From contig CP127080.1 of the NCBI GenBank assembly GCA_030252795.1, positions 62,001 through 126,000 of the forward strand: a stretch of 64,000 nucleotides of DNA. The letters run 5' to 3'. Each line of letters starts with the position of its first letter. Position 1 is the stretch's first letter. The notes under the pieces are model-generated. The model did no database searches, was not told where the DNA came from, and was given only the letters and a program-made list of their open reading frames with translations. The position numbers and the translations under genes were made by a program. The stretch comes from Porticoccaceae bacterium LTM1. Its GTDB lineage: Bacteria > Pseudomonadota > Gammaproteobacteria > Pseudomonadales > Porticoccaceae. Of this stretch, positions 9,050 through 18,863 are shown piece after piece.

Positions 9050-9625
9050 ATGATTTTGCGCAAGGCAGTGGTTTTATCGGCGCTATGTTTGCTGATGGCG
9101 TGCAGTACGATCAATGTGCACCAGACAGCTGGGACGGCATATGACTTGAAGGGGTACAGCAACTATCGCTGGAAGTTAGCGCCACTGGATGATCCTGGAA
9201 AATATGCCGAACGCGCGGTGATTCTGGATAAAGCCATGCGCGATACCGTCGGCGCAGAGATGAGCAAGCGTGGAATCAGCCGTAAGGCCTTTAATGAACC
9301 GGCTGAATTGGTGTTGGACTACAAGGTGCTGTTTCAGCCGGAAAGCTACGCGGACATGGATTCAGACAATTTCGGTTGGGTCTGGCAGCGCGATGACTCC
9401 GGTAAGATGCAACGCCATACCGTAAATCCGGCGGATGAAAACGTGGTACTGCAACGGGCAAGATTGGTACTGACTGTGACCGACGCCAGTCAGAAGGAAA
9501 TTCTATGGGAGGTGGAGGCCGACCGATTGATGGATCAGGGGCGCGAAGTAGATGGAGATGATATGCGCCAATCTCTCGGTAAAGTAGTGGCTAAAATGTT
9601 TGAACTGTATCCAAAAGGTGAATAA
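9050..9625 (+). CDS. Predicted lipoprotein, DUF4136-like
   Basis: A 191-residue protein with a lipoprotein signal ending in LMAC (Cys near residue 18), followed by a soluble domain resembling DUF4136 (short strands, YxxYRWK, a conserved C-terminal SLGKVVAKMFELYP helix). It is probably attached to the outer membrane; no function is known to me. AGGAGG lies four bases upstream of the ATG at 9050, which decides the start over the in-frame TTG at 9035. A strong terminator follows. Confidence 0.78.
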   Translation: MILRKAVVLSALCLLMACSTINVHQTAGTAYDLKGYSNYRWKLAPLDDPGKYAERAVILDKAMRDTVGAEMSKRGISRKAFNEPAELVLDYKVLFQPESYADMDSDNFGWVWQRDDSGKMQRHTVNPADENVVLQRARLVLTVTDASQKEILWEVEADRLMDQGREVDGDDMRQSLGKVVAKMFELYPKGE

Positions 9626-9651
9626 TTGGTGACACGTTTCAACTCTGAAAT

Positions 9652-9680
9652 AAAAAAGCCGCTCACTAAGCGGCTTTTTT
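9652..9680. terminator. Bidirectional terminator
   Basis: A 12 bp stem (AAAAAAGCCGCT and complement) with a five-base loop and T-run, shared by the lipoprotein gene and the convergent ridA. Confidence 0.92.
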
Positions 9681-9717
9681 ATTGGGACTGTCCCGTCCTG
9701 AATAACGTTGACACTGG

Positions 9718-10101
9718 TTAAACGACCGCTATACCGTCCATTTCCACCAGTGACCCTTTGGGTAACTCTTTAACACCTATGGCTGCACGAGCGGGATAGG
9801 GTTTGCTGAAGTGTCTCGCCATGGCCTCGTTTACAGCGGCAAAGTTGCTGAGGTCGGTCAAAAAGATATTCAGCTTAACAATTGACTGCAGGTCTCCACC
9901 GGAGGCCTGGCACACTGCAGACAGGTTTTTGAACACTTGTTCTACCTGGGCGTCAAAACCACCCTCAACCATCTCCATTGAGACTGGATCCAGCGGAATT
10001 TGTCCGGACAAGTAGACGGTGTTATTCACTTTCACCGCTTGTGAATAAGTACCGATAGCGGCGGGTGCGTTATCGGAATGGATAATGGCGCGATTTGGCA
10101 T
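9718..10101 (-). CDS. ridA: RidA, reactive enamine/imine deaminase
   Basis: RidA hydrolyses 2-aminoacrylate and related enamines made by PLP enzymes, protecting them from damage. The protein has the normal length (127 residues) and the family signature [16 protein letters not shown], with the substrate-binding Arg near residue 105 and GTYSQAV near the N-terminus. It is the last gene of the minus-strand run that begins with gmk/rpoZ/spoT; the gap after spoT is 25 bases. Location next to spoT is seen in other gammaproteobacteria. Confidence 0.95.
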   Translation of the reverse strand: MPNRAIIHSDNAPAAIGTYSQAVKVNNTVYLSGQIPLDPVSMEMVEGGFDAQVEQVFKNLSAVCQASGGDLQSIVKLNIFLTDLSNFAAVNEAMARHFSKPYPARAAIGVKELPKGSLVEMDGIAVV

Positions 10102-10126
10102 GAGGTTTTCCTTTAGGCCTGTAAAC

Positions 10127-12241
10127 CTAGTTGCGACTGCGAACCACCCGTTGTACCGCTTTCATGCTGCGCAGGCGCCGCAAGATATTGGCCAGGTGAA
10201 CGCGATTTTTTACGCCGATCACAACCTGCACAATACTGGTATGGGCGTTGCGATCGTTAATAGTGATCTGGTCTATGGTGGCTTCCTGCTCGGTGATACG
10301 TGAAGCCAGCGTGGCGATAATGCCGCGCTCGGTGGCCACTTCCACTTTGCACTCCACCGGGAATTCACCTTTCACATCTGGTGACCAGTTGACCGGCATG
10401 CTTTTCTCGGCATTACCGCGAATATCGGCCAGATTTCGGCAGTTTTCGCGGTGAATCACCAGTCCGCGGCCGGAACTGAGGTGGCCGATAATCAGGTCGC
10501 CGGGAATTGGTCGGCAGCACCGAGCATAGCTGATCAGCATGTTTTCGCCAGCATCCACGGTAATTGGCGAATTGCTGTTGGTTGGTTCTTTTTTCCGCAT
10601 TGACGGCGGTACCATCAGATTGGCGGCGGCAAAGGGCATACGTTCACCAAGGCCAATCTGCTGCAGCACCAACTCAAAGGTATCGGCGCCAGTCTCTTTC
10701 AGCAGGCGCTGAATCCAGGATTTGCGCACCTCTTTGTAGTTGGTGCCAAAATTTTGCAGTGCCCGGTCCAGCAAACGCTTGCCGAGTGCAACAGACTCTT
10801 CATGCTCCTGGTGTTTCAGGAAGTGACGAATAGCGCTGCGCGCTTTGGCGGTCACCACAAAGTTCAGCCAGGACGGATTGGGCTGGGCGGACTTGGCAGT
10901 AATAATGCGAATTTTCTGGCCACTTTGCAGAGGCTCTGAGAGAGATGCCAGCTGACCGTCAACTTCACAGGCAATGCAGGAGTTACCCACCTGGGTGTGC
11001 ACGGCGTAAGCGAAATCCACCGGTGTAGCGCCTGAGGGCAGATCGATAATCTGGCCTTTGGGAGTGAATACGTAAATCTCGTCGGGGAACAGGTCGGTTT
11101 TGACGTGTTCAATAAATTCCAGCGGGTTACCGGCTTTTTGCTGAATCTCCAAAAGTCCCTGAACCCAGCGGTTGGCGCGAGAGTGGGTGCTCAGCGGGGT
11201 AAATTCATCACTGGATTTGTACAGCCAATGAGCGGCGATACCATAGTTCGCCATGGCATCCATATCGCGGGTGCGAATCTGTACTTCTATGGGTACGCCG
11301 TGCATGCCAACCAGCACAGTATGCAATGATTGATAGCCGTTGGCCTTGGGAATGGCGATGTAATCCTTGAACTCACCCGGTACCGGCTTGAACAGGTTGT
11401 GCATCAGGCCGAGAGCCCGGTAACAGTTATCCACGGTGTCTACGGTGATACGAAAGGCGAACACGTCCATGATCTCTTTGAACGATTTTTTCTTCGCCTG
11501 CATCTTCAGGTAGATGCTCCACAGGTGTTTTTCCCGGCCGATCACATCGGCGTCAATTTTTTCCCGTTCCAGCTGCAGCTCAATGGCCTGCTTGATTTCC
11601 GCCACCAGCTCTTTTCGATGGCCGCGCGCTGCCTTCAGGGCCTCGCGCATGCGTTGGCTGCGCAACGGGTGCAGGGCCTTGAAGCCCAGCTCTTCAAATT
11701 CAACGCGAATATCGTTCATGCCCAGTCGCTGGGCAATGGGGGCGTAAATTTCCAGGGTTTCGCGAGCAATGCGGCGCATCTTCCTGGGGTTTAAAACGCC
11801 TAGAGTGCGCATGTTGTGAAGACGGTCTGCCAATTTGACCAGCACTACGCGAATATCGCGGGCCATGGCCAGGGTCATTTTCTGGAAGTTTTCCGCCTGC
11901 TGCTCGGCTTTGGAGGCAAACTCGATTTCGGTCAGCTTGGAAACACCGTCTACCAGTTCGGCGATGGTGGGGCTGAACAGCTCCGCCACCTGATCTTTGG
12001 TGGCGTCGGTATCTTCGATTACATCGTGGAGCAATGCCGCCATCAGGCTCTCATGATCCATGTGCATATCCGCCAGGATATGAGCCACGGCAACCGGATG
12101 GGTGATATAGGGATCGCCACTTTGCCGATACTGTCCTTCATGACATTTGTCGGCAAAGTGGTATGCGTCTACGACCTTTTGAACCTGACCAGGATCAAGG
12201 TAGGAGGAAAGTTTACTGCGTAGCGGATCTATCAGTGACAA
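10127..12241 (-). CDS. spoT: Bifunctional (p)ppGpp synthetase/hydrolase SpoT
   Basis: SpoT makes and degrades (p)ppGpp and sets the stringent response. In the 704 residues, the HD hydrolase domain (HDVIEDT near residue 72), the synthetase domain ([18 protein letters not shown] near residue 260), the TGS domain ([17 protein letters not shown] near 390) and the C-terminal ACT domain are all seen. An intact HD box separates it from RelA. It lies between rpoZ and ridA, the usual position, and probably shares their transcript. Confidence 0.97.
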   Translation of the reverse strand: MSLIDPLRSKLSSYLDPGQVQKVVDAYHFADKCHEGQYRQSGDPYITHPVAVAHILADMHMDHESLMAALLHDVIEDTDATKDQVAELFSPTIAELVDGVSKLTEIEFASKAEQQAENFQKMTLAMARDIRVVLVKLADRLHNMRTLGVLNPRKMRRIARETLEIYAPIAQRLGMNDIRVEFEELGFKALHPLRSQRMREALKAARGHRKELVAEIKQAIELQLEREKIDADVIGREKHLWSIYLKMQAKKKSFKEIMDVFAFRITVDTVDNCYRALGLMHNLFKPVPGEFKDYIAIPKANGYQSLHTVLVGMHGVPIEVQIRTRDMDAMANYGIAAHWLYKSSDEFTPLSTHSRANRWVQGLLEIQQKAGNPLEFIEHVKTDLFPDEIYVFTPKGQIIDLPSGATPVDFAYAVHTQVGNSCIACEVDGQLASLSEPLQSGQKIRIITAKSAQPNPSWLNFVVTAKARSAIRHFLKHQEHEESVALGKRLLDRALQNFGTNYKEVRKSWIQRLLKETGADTFELVLQQIGLGERMPFAAANLMVPPSMRKKEPTNSNSPITVDAGENMLISYARCCRPIPGDLIIGHLSSGRGLVIHRENCRNLADIRGNAEKSMPVNWSPDVKGEFPVECKVEVATERGIIATLASRITEQEATIDQITINDRNAHTSIVQVVIGVKNRVHLANILRRLRSMKAVQRVVRSRN

Positions 12242-12261
12242 CGCCTTCCTCCTAATATACT

Positions 12262-12546
12262 TCAGGCGTCAGTGATTTCGGTATTTTCGGATCCTGCAAC
12301 ACCTTGCTCAAGAGCATCCAGTGACAGCAGACTGTCGTTGGATTCCTCTTCAACCAGGATGTCCGAAGTCACCAGGCCTTCTTCGATTTCCCGCAGGGCA
12401 ACAACGGTTGGCTTGTCGTTTTCCAGAGCGACCATAGGCTCCTTGCCGCCTACCGAGATCTGGCGAGCGCGTTTGGCGCCAACCAAAACCAGCTCAAAGC
12501 GGTTATCAACGTGGTTCAGACAATCTTCTACCGTAATACGTGCCAT
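12262..12546 (-). CDS. rpoZ: RNA polymerase omega subunit
   Basis: A 94-residue omega subunit; it binds the beta' subunit, helps assembly and contributes to a ppGpp site. [20 protein letters not shown] at the start and the ALREIEEG segment are diagnostic. The frame continues 18 residues upstream without family similarity, so the ATG at 12546 was chosen. It is followed by spoT, a conserved pair that links omega to ppGpp physiology. Confidence 0.95.
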   Translation of the reverse strand: MARITVEDCLNHVDNRFELVLVGAKRARQISVGGKEPMVALENDKPTVVALREIEEGLVTSDILVEEESNDSLLSLDALEQGVAGSENTEITDA

Positions 12547-12670
12547 AACTGTTTCCGTAACTAAACTAGCCCTGTGGGCGATGTTGGAGATCTGTCGCAA
12601 CCTGCTTTAACAGGCGGCGGAACTGGCTATTGTATAAAATTTCGCCTCACATGCTCAATCTCGGAGGAGA

Positions 12671-13333
<663 letters not shown>

Positions 13334-14197
13334 TTATTCGATATTTTGAATCTGCTCGCGCATCTGTTCAATGAGTACTTTCAATTCCACCGCCGAATTG
13401 GTGGTATCGGTGGCAGTGGATTTTGACGACAGCGTGTTGGCCTCGCGGTTGAGTTCCTGCATCAGGAAATCGAGGCGCCGACCGATAGGGGCAGTTTGAC
13501 CCAGGGTTCGGCGAATTTCGCTGAGGTGTGCTTCCAGACGATCCAGCTCTTCGTCGACGTCGGCACGCTGGGCCAGGTGTACCAGTTCCTGCTCCAATCG
13601 GTCGTTGTCCACTTCGCCTTTCAGCTCAGACAGTTTGTCGCGAATTTTCTGTTGTTGGGCAGCCATCAGCTCCGGAAGTCGCTGGCGTACTTTGACCACT
13701 TCTTCGGCGATCCCATCGAGGCGCTGCTCAATGAAAGCTTTCAGTTTTTCGCCTTCGCGCTGGCGCGCTTCGCACAGCTGCAGCAAAGTGGCGCTGAACA
13801 AGGTTTGTACTTCTGCTTTCAGCATATCGTTATCTACTTCCGGCTCGGCCAGCACGCCCGGATAGCGAAGTACATCCAGGGGCGATACCGGAGCCGGGTT
13901 GGTCATCAATGCACTGACCTGCTCGCTGGCGGTGACGTAGCGTTTGGCCTGCTCGAGATTCACTTCGACATCGGCACCGCCCTTTTCCATTTGCAACTGA
14001 AGGTAGCAGCCAACCTTGCCACGATTAAGCTGTTTGCGTGCCTGCTCGCGCAGGACCATCTCCAGCTCTCTGGCGGTTTCCGGCAAGCGCAGATCCAGTT
14101 CCAGATAGCGGTGGTTTACGGAGCGCACCTCCCAGGTGATGGTTCCCCAGTCAAACTGTGCTGACTGGCGAGCAAAAGCGGTCATACTGCTTGGCAT
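13334..14197 (-). CDS. yicC: YicC-family endoribonuclease
   Basis: A 287-residue member of the YicC/YloC family, recently described as RNA endonucleases. The signature start (MPSSMTAFAR), the central Glu/Arg-rich coiled-coil part and the C-terminal GRRLDFLMQELNREANTLSSK motif are present. It is divergent from rph and lies upstream of gmk, which is the standard arrangement. Its RNA targets cannot be inferred. Confidence 0.93.
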   Translation of the reverse strand: MPSSMTAFARQSAQFDWGTITWEVRSVNHRYLELDLRLPETARELEMVLREQARKQLNRGKVGCYLQLQMEKGGADVEVNLEQAKRYVTASEQVSALMTNPAPVSPLDVLRYPGVLAEPEVDNDMLKAEVQTLFSATLLQLCEARQREGEKLKAFIEQRLDGIAEEVVKVRQRLPELMAAQQQKIRDKLSELKGEVDNDRLEQELVHLAQRADVDEELDRLEAHLSEIRRTLGQTAPIGRRLDFLMQELNREANTLSSKSTATDTTNSAVELKVLIEQMREQIQNIE

Positions 14198-14355
14198 AAT
14201 TAATCTCGGCTTTAAATAAATCTATGTTAACAGTTAATTGTGTGTGTGGGGAAAGCAGGGCGTGGGAACAACGGATGGTAATTAGCGCATACACAGCGCT
14301 ATGGTTGCGTTAGAATGCCCGCCTTTATCGAGTACCGTTGACCAAGGAAATTGCT

Positions 14356-15084
14356 ATGTCACGTCCCAGCGGCCGCCGCCCTGAACAGCTTCGCCCCGTC
14401 AAAATCACTCGCAACTATACCAAGCATGCCGAAGGTTCGGTGCTGGTGGAGTTTGGCGACACCAAGGTGATCTGTACCGCCAGCGTTGAATATGGTGTGC
14501 CTCGCTTTTTGCGTGGTACCGGACAAGGTTGGGTGACCGCCGAATACGGTATGTTGCCGCGCTCCACCGGAGAACGAATGGGTCGGGAGGCCGCTCGCGG
14601 CAAGCAGGGTGGTCGCACTTTGGAAATTCAGCGCCTGATCGGTCGTTCACTGCGAGCTGCAGTGGACCTGAAAGCCATCGGCGAAAACACCATCACCATC
14701 GACTGCGATGTGATTCAGGCCGACGGTGGCACGCGCACAGCGTCAATCACTGGTGCCTGTGTTGCGCTGTCGGATGCCATCGAATTTCTTCGCAAGGACG
14801 GCAAGATCAAAGCCAAAGCCAGTCCGCTGACGACGTTGATCGGTTCAGTATCTGTGGGTATCTATAAAGGCACGCCGGTTCTGGACCTGGACTACGCTGA
14901 AGACTCCAACGCCGAAACCGATATGAATGTGGTGATGAACGCCAATGGCGGCTTTATTGAAGTGCAGGGCACCGCAGAGGCGGCACCGTTCACCGCTGAA
15001 GAGATGACCCAGATGATGGAGTTGGCGTCCAAGGGAATCAGCCAGCTGATCAATATCCAGAAGATGGCGCTGGCACAATCGTAA
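14356..15084 (+). CDS. rph: Ribonuclease PH
   Basis: RNase PH is a phosphorolytic 3'-5' exonuclease that trims tRNA 3' ends. The 242-residue product spans the full family length, unlike the frameshifted gene of E. coli K-12. [13 protein letters not shown], the [12 protein letters not shown] motif and [18 protein letters not shown] are seen. The in-frame TTG at 14338 was passed over for the ATG at 14356, preceded by AAGGAAA. It is divergent from yicC. Confidence 0.96.
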   Translation: MSRPSGRRPEQLRPVKITRNYTKHAEGSVLVEFGDTKVICTASVEYGVPRFLRGTGQGWVTAEYGMLPRSTGERMGREAARGKQGGRTLEIQRLIGRSLRAAVDLKAIGENTITIDCDVIQADGGTRTASITGACVALSDAIEFLRKDGKIKAKASPLTTLIGSVSVGIYKGTPVLDLDYAEDSNAETDMNVVMNANGGFIEVQGTAEAAPFTAEEMTQMMELASKGISQLINIQKMALAQS

Positions 15085-15142
15085 GCTTGTTGTCGCGCGT
15101 GCCACGCAAAGAACAAAGCTGTAATTCGGGTATATGCCCGAA

Positions 15143-15919
15143 TTACAGCTCTTCGATATCGTAGTCCACGATCACCGGGGAGTGACTGGAAAAAGTCTTG
15201 GCTTTGTACATGACGGCGTATTCGACCTTGGGTGACAACTCTCTGGAGATAACCTGGTAGTCCACGCGCCAGCCATCCCCTTCACCATGTTCGCCGGAAG
15301 GCCACCAACTGTACTCGTCAGTATCGCGATTGCCGATTCGAAACGCATCGGCATAACCAAGCCCCCTGAACAGGGTGTCCATCCAGCGTCTTTCACTGAC
15401 CAAATAACCGGACGTTTCCTGGTTGCTGTCGGGGTTTTGTAAATCAATCTCACTGTGTGCCATGTTCCAGTTGCCACAGATGATGTAGTTGCGACGCTTG
15501 TGTGAAATTTTTTCCAAGTGAGCCTGTAAATCCTGGAAAAACTGCCGCTTGATATCTTGCGATGGCTCACCGGTTACACCGGAAGGAGCTAGCAGCGAGC
15601 CAATACTGATATCGCCAAAGTCGGCTTGCAGATAGCGGCCCTTCATATCTTCGCCACTGGAAAACCCAAAACCATACATCAGGGCTTTGGGCATGGCTCG
15701 AGTATAGATAGCAACTCCATTTGATTGTGGCTCGGAGTCGCCAAAGAAATAGGCAAAGTAGCCGTCCAGTTCAAACTGCGGCTGCCACTCCAATTCATGT
15801 TCCTGGGCCTTGAGATTCTGCAGGCAGATAACGTCGGCGTCCTGAGAAGTCAGCCAATCATACAAACCTCTCTGGGCTGCCTGATGAATGCCTTCTAAAC
15901 ACAGACTAATGATGCGCAT
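15143..15919 (-). CDS. crc: Crc-type catabolite repression protein (degenerate exonuclease III fold)
   Basis: The 258-residue protein has the exonuclease III/EEP fold but lacks key catalytic residues. The metal-binding Glu of CLQE is Asn (CLQNLK), the Asp of GDWN is Asn (CGNWNMAH), and the Asp before the catalytic His is Ser (SHSPVIVDYD). RVDYQ keeps its Asp. In Pseudomonas, Crc sits between rph and pyrE with the same kind of decay and acts with Hfq to repress translation of catabolic genes. Position and residue loss both indicate Crc, not a repair nuclease. That it works with Hfq here is inferred. Confidence 0.85.
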   Translation of the reverse strand: MRIISLCLEGIHQAAQRGLYDWLTSQDADVICLQNLKAQEHELEWQPQFELDGYFAYFFGDSEPQSNGVAIYTRAMPKALMYGFGFSSGEDMKGRYLQADFGDISIGSLLAPSGVTGEPSQDIKRQFFQDLQAHLEKISHKRRNYIICGNWNMAHSEIDLQNPDSNQETSGYLVSERRWMDTLFRGLGYADAFRIGNRDTDEYSWWPSGEHGEGDGWRVDYQVISRELSPKVEYAVMYKAKTFSSHSPVIVDYDIEEL

Positions 15920-16072
15920 GGTCGCCCCTTATTTTTAGAGCGTGTATCATACCCGACTCTCTCGATTTCAAAAGAGAGAACTGTGATATGTACCTCGAAA
16001 CCGCCAGCGAGATAATGTTTGGCATATGTTTCCCGGTGTTTTTTTATTGTGATTAGCATTAAAGGTAGAACA

Positions 16073-16714
16073 ATGCAGTCCTATCAGCAGGAATTCCTCG
16101 ATCTGGCCATTGCCGAGAAGGCACTTAAATTTGGCGAGTTCACCCTTAAGTCCGGGCGCGTCAGCCCCTATTTCTTTAATGCCGGAGAGTTTCACACCGG
16201 CGCTGCACTGGCCGCACTGGGCCGTTTTTATGCGGCCGCGATTGAACGCGCTGGCATTGATTACGACCTGATCTTTGGCCCTGCCTACAAAGGTATTCCG
16301 TTGGCCTCCACTACTGCAGTGGCACTGGCGGACAAGTTTGGCAAAGATGTACCCTATTGCTTCAACCGCAAAGAAGCCAAGTCTCACGGCGAAGGCGGCA
16401 CCCTGGTGGGCGCACCTTTGCAAGGTCGTGCGCTGATTATTGACGACGTGATTACCGCCGGTACCGCGATTCGCGAAGTCATGGAAATTCTCAAGGCTCA
16501 GGATGCCAAGCCCGCAGCAGTAGTGGTGGGCCTGGATCGCAAGGAGAAGGGGCGCGGTGATTTGTCTGCAATTCAGGAAGTGGAAGCCGAGTTTGGAATT
16601 CCGGTAATCAGTATTGTGTCTATCGACGATATCATCCAATATTTGAAAGAGAACTCAGACAACAGTGACGTTGTCGATAGAATCGTGGAGTATCGCACCA
16701 ACTACGGGGTGTAA
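16073..16714 (+). CDS. pyrE: Orotate phosphoribosyltransferase
   Basis: PyrE joins orotate to PRPP to form OMP in pyrimidine synthesis. The product is 213 residues, the same as in E. coli. The PRPP loop [13 protein letters not shown] near residue 120 and the catalytic flexible loop [13 protein letters not shown] near 97 are present. The frame extends 18 residues upstream, but the ATG at 16073 after AAAGGTAGA fits the family start. The next gene starts directly after its stop codon. Confidence 0.97.
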   Translation: MQSYQQEFLDLAIAEKALKFGEFTLKSGRVSPYFFNAGEFHTGAALAALGRFYAAAIERAGIDYDLIFGPAYKGIPLASTTAVALADKFGKDVPYCFNRKEAKSHGEGGTLVGAPLQGRALIIDDVITAGTAIREVMEILKAQDAKPAAVVVGLDRKEKGRGDLSAIQEVEAEFGIPVISIVSIDDIIQYLKENSDNSDVVDRIVEYRTNYGV

Positions 16715-17362
16715 ATGGATATGAAACCTTTATTGTTTGTTCCGGGTTTGACGCTGTCGGCGGTGTTGGCTATGGCTTTATTCAGCGAGTCCTATGCTGC
16801 TGATAAGCTGTATCGCTATCGCAACTCGGAGGGCGTACTGGTAATCGACTATCAGGTACCTCCGCAGTACGTTTCTAACGGTTACGATGTTCTGAGTCCT
16901 ACAGGACGGTTGCTTGAGAGGATACCGCCTTATGTCAGTGATGCCGGCGATGCGACTGAAAAGGCAAGAGCTGTGCAGCGAGCGGAGGATAACTTCCTGT
17001 TGCGCAGCTACAGCTCGGTTGAAGAGATTATCGAGGCAAGGGATCGCAAACTGAAAACCCTGCAAAGGGAAATCGATAACATTGAGCGCAACATCATTGA
17101 TACTCAAGGCCAGCGCCGTATCCAGGAACGCAAGGCGGCTGATCAGCAGCGTGCAGGTCGTGAAGTGCCCAAGTCATTACTTGAGCAGATGGAGGGCTTG
17201 CGCGAGCGAGAAGAAGATGCGGCTATGATGTTGGGTGTGCGCCGCTCCGAGCTCAAGGAAGCAGAGCTGCGCTTTGCCAACTACATCAGTCGTTACGGGG
17301 AGTTGATTGAAGATTTGTCAGTTGACACCGAAACCAGCGAACAGGCCGCCAGCAATCAGTGA
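16715..17362 (+). CDS. DUF4124-like secreted coiled-coil protein
   Basis: A 215-residue protein with a signal peptide (cleaved near SYAA, residue 28), a DUF4124-like N-terminal piece ([17 protein letters not shown]) and a long, charged coiled coil (about residues 85-200). The function is unknown. Its ATG touches the pyrE stop codon, so it is cotranscribed and perhaps translationally coupled. A second in-frame ATG at 16721 is possible. Its 3' end overlaps the 3' end of the convergent slmA by 45 bases. Confidence 0.75.
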   Translation: MDMKPLLFVPGLTLSAVLAMALFSESYAADKLYRYRNSEGVLVIDYQVPPQYVSNGYDVLSPTGRLLERIPPYVSDAGDATEKARAVQRAEDNFLLRSYSSVEEIIEARDRKLKTLQREIDNIERNIIDTQGQRRIQERKAADQQRAGREVPKSLLEQMEGLREREEDAAMMLGVRRSELKEAELRFANYISRYGELIEDLSVDTETSEQAASNQ

Positions 17363-17929
17363 CCATTGTTCTGACCAGTTTTCGGTCGGGTTTCGCTTAA
17401 AGCCGCTACGCACAAACTGACCGATACGCCCCTCTGCCGTTGCCAGCATCAGGTTGGCCGCCATCCCCGGCGGTAGTTGCAGACGTATAGCTTCTGCAAT
17501 CTCCGCTTCCCGCAGCAGTTGCTTGAGCTGCGTTTCCAGACGATCAAACAGTTGCACCACCCGCTGGTGCAGGCGCGCTGTTTCACCGGTCAGGGCGTCA
17601 CCGTTCAGGATGCGGGTGATACCCGGATTGCGCTCGGCAAAAGTCAGTAACAGGCTCAAAATACGCTGGCAACGTGATTCGGCACTGGCGGAGTCGGAGA
17701 CAATTCGGTTTATACGGGAAAACAGCGTCTCCTCGATAAAATCAATAAGCCCCTCATACATCTTGGTTTTGCTGGGAAAGTGACGATACAGGGCAGCTTC
17801 TGATACACCTACCTCACGAGCCAATGCAGCGGTGGTGATTCGCGAGCCGGGCGAAGTCTCCAGCATTCGTGCCAGAGATTGGAGAATCTGCTGGCGACGA
17901 TTTGGTTTATTGTTAGTGTTATCTGTCAT
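17318..17929 (-). CDS. slmA: Nucleoid occlusion factor SlmA (TetR family)
   Basis: SlmA binds SlmA-binding sites on the chromosome and blocks FtsZ ring assembly over DNA. The 203-residue protein has the TetR HTH ([30 protein letters not shown]) split here as [20 protein letters not shown] then [10 protein letters not shown], very close to SlmA, and a long regulatory domain. It lies beside pyrE and argB, its usual neighbours in Pseudomonas relatives. The 3' end overlaps the gene after pyrE on the other strand. Confidence 0.9.
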   Translation of the reverse strand: MTDNTNNKPNRRQQILQSLARMLETSPGSRITTAALAREVGVSEAALYRHFPSKTKMYEGLIDFIEETLFSRINRIVSDSASAESRCQRILSLLLTFAERNPGITRILNGDALTGETARLHQRVVQLFDRLETQLKQLLREAEIAEAIRLQLPPGMAANLMLATAEGRIGQFVRSGFKRNPTENWSEQWSLIAGGLFAGFGVN

Positions 17930-17945
17930 GGCTGTCCCCGGCTGA

Positions 17946-18863
<918 letters not shown>

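Noticed and set aside
15143-15919. Calling the gene between rph and pyrE a repair exonuclease III
   Set aside because: Metal-binding and catalytic positions are changed, and the location is that of crc in Pseudomonas.
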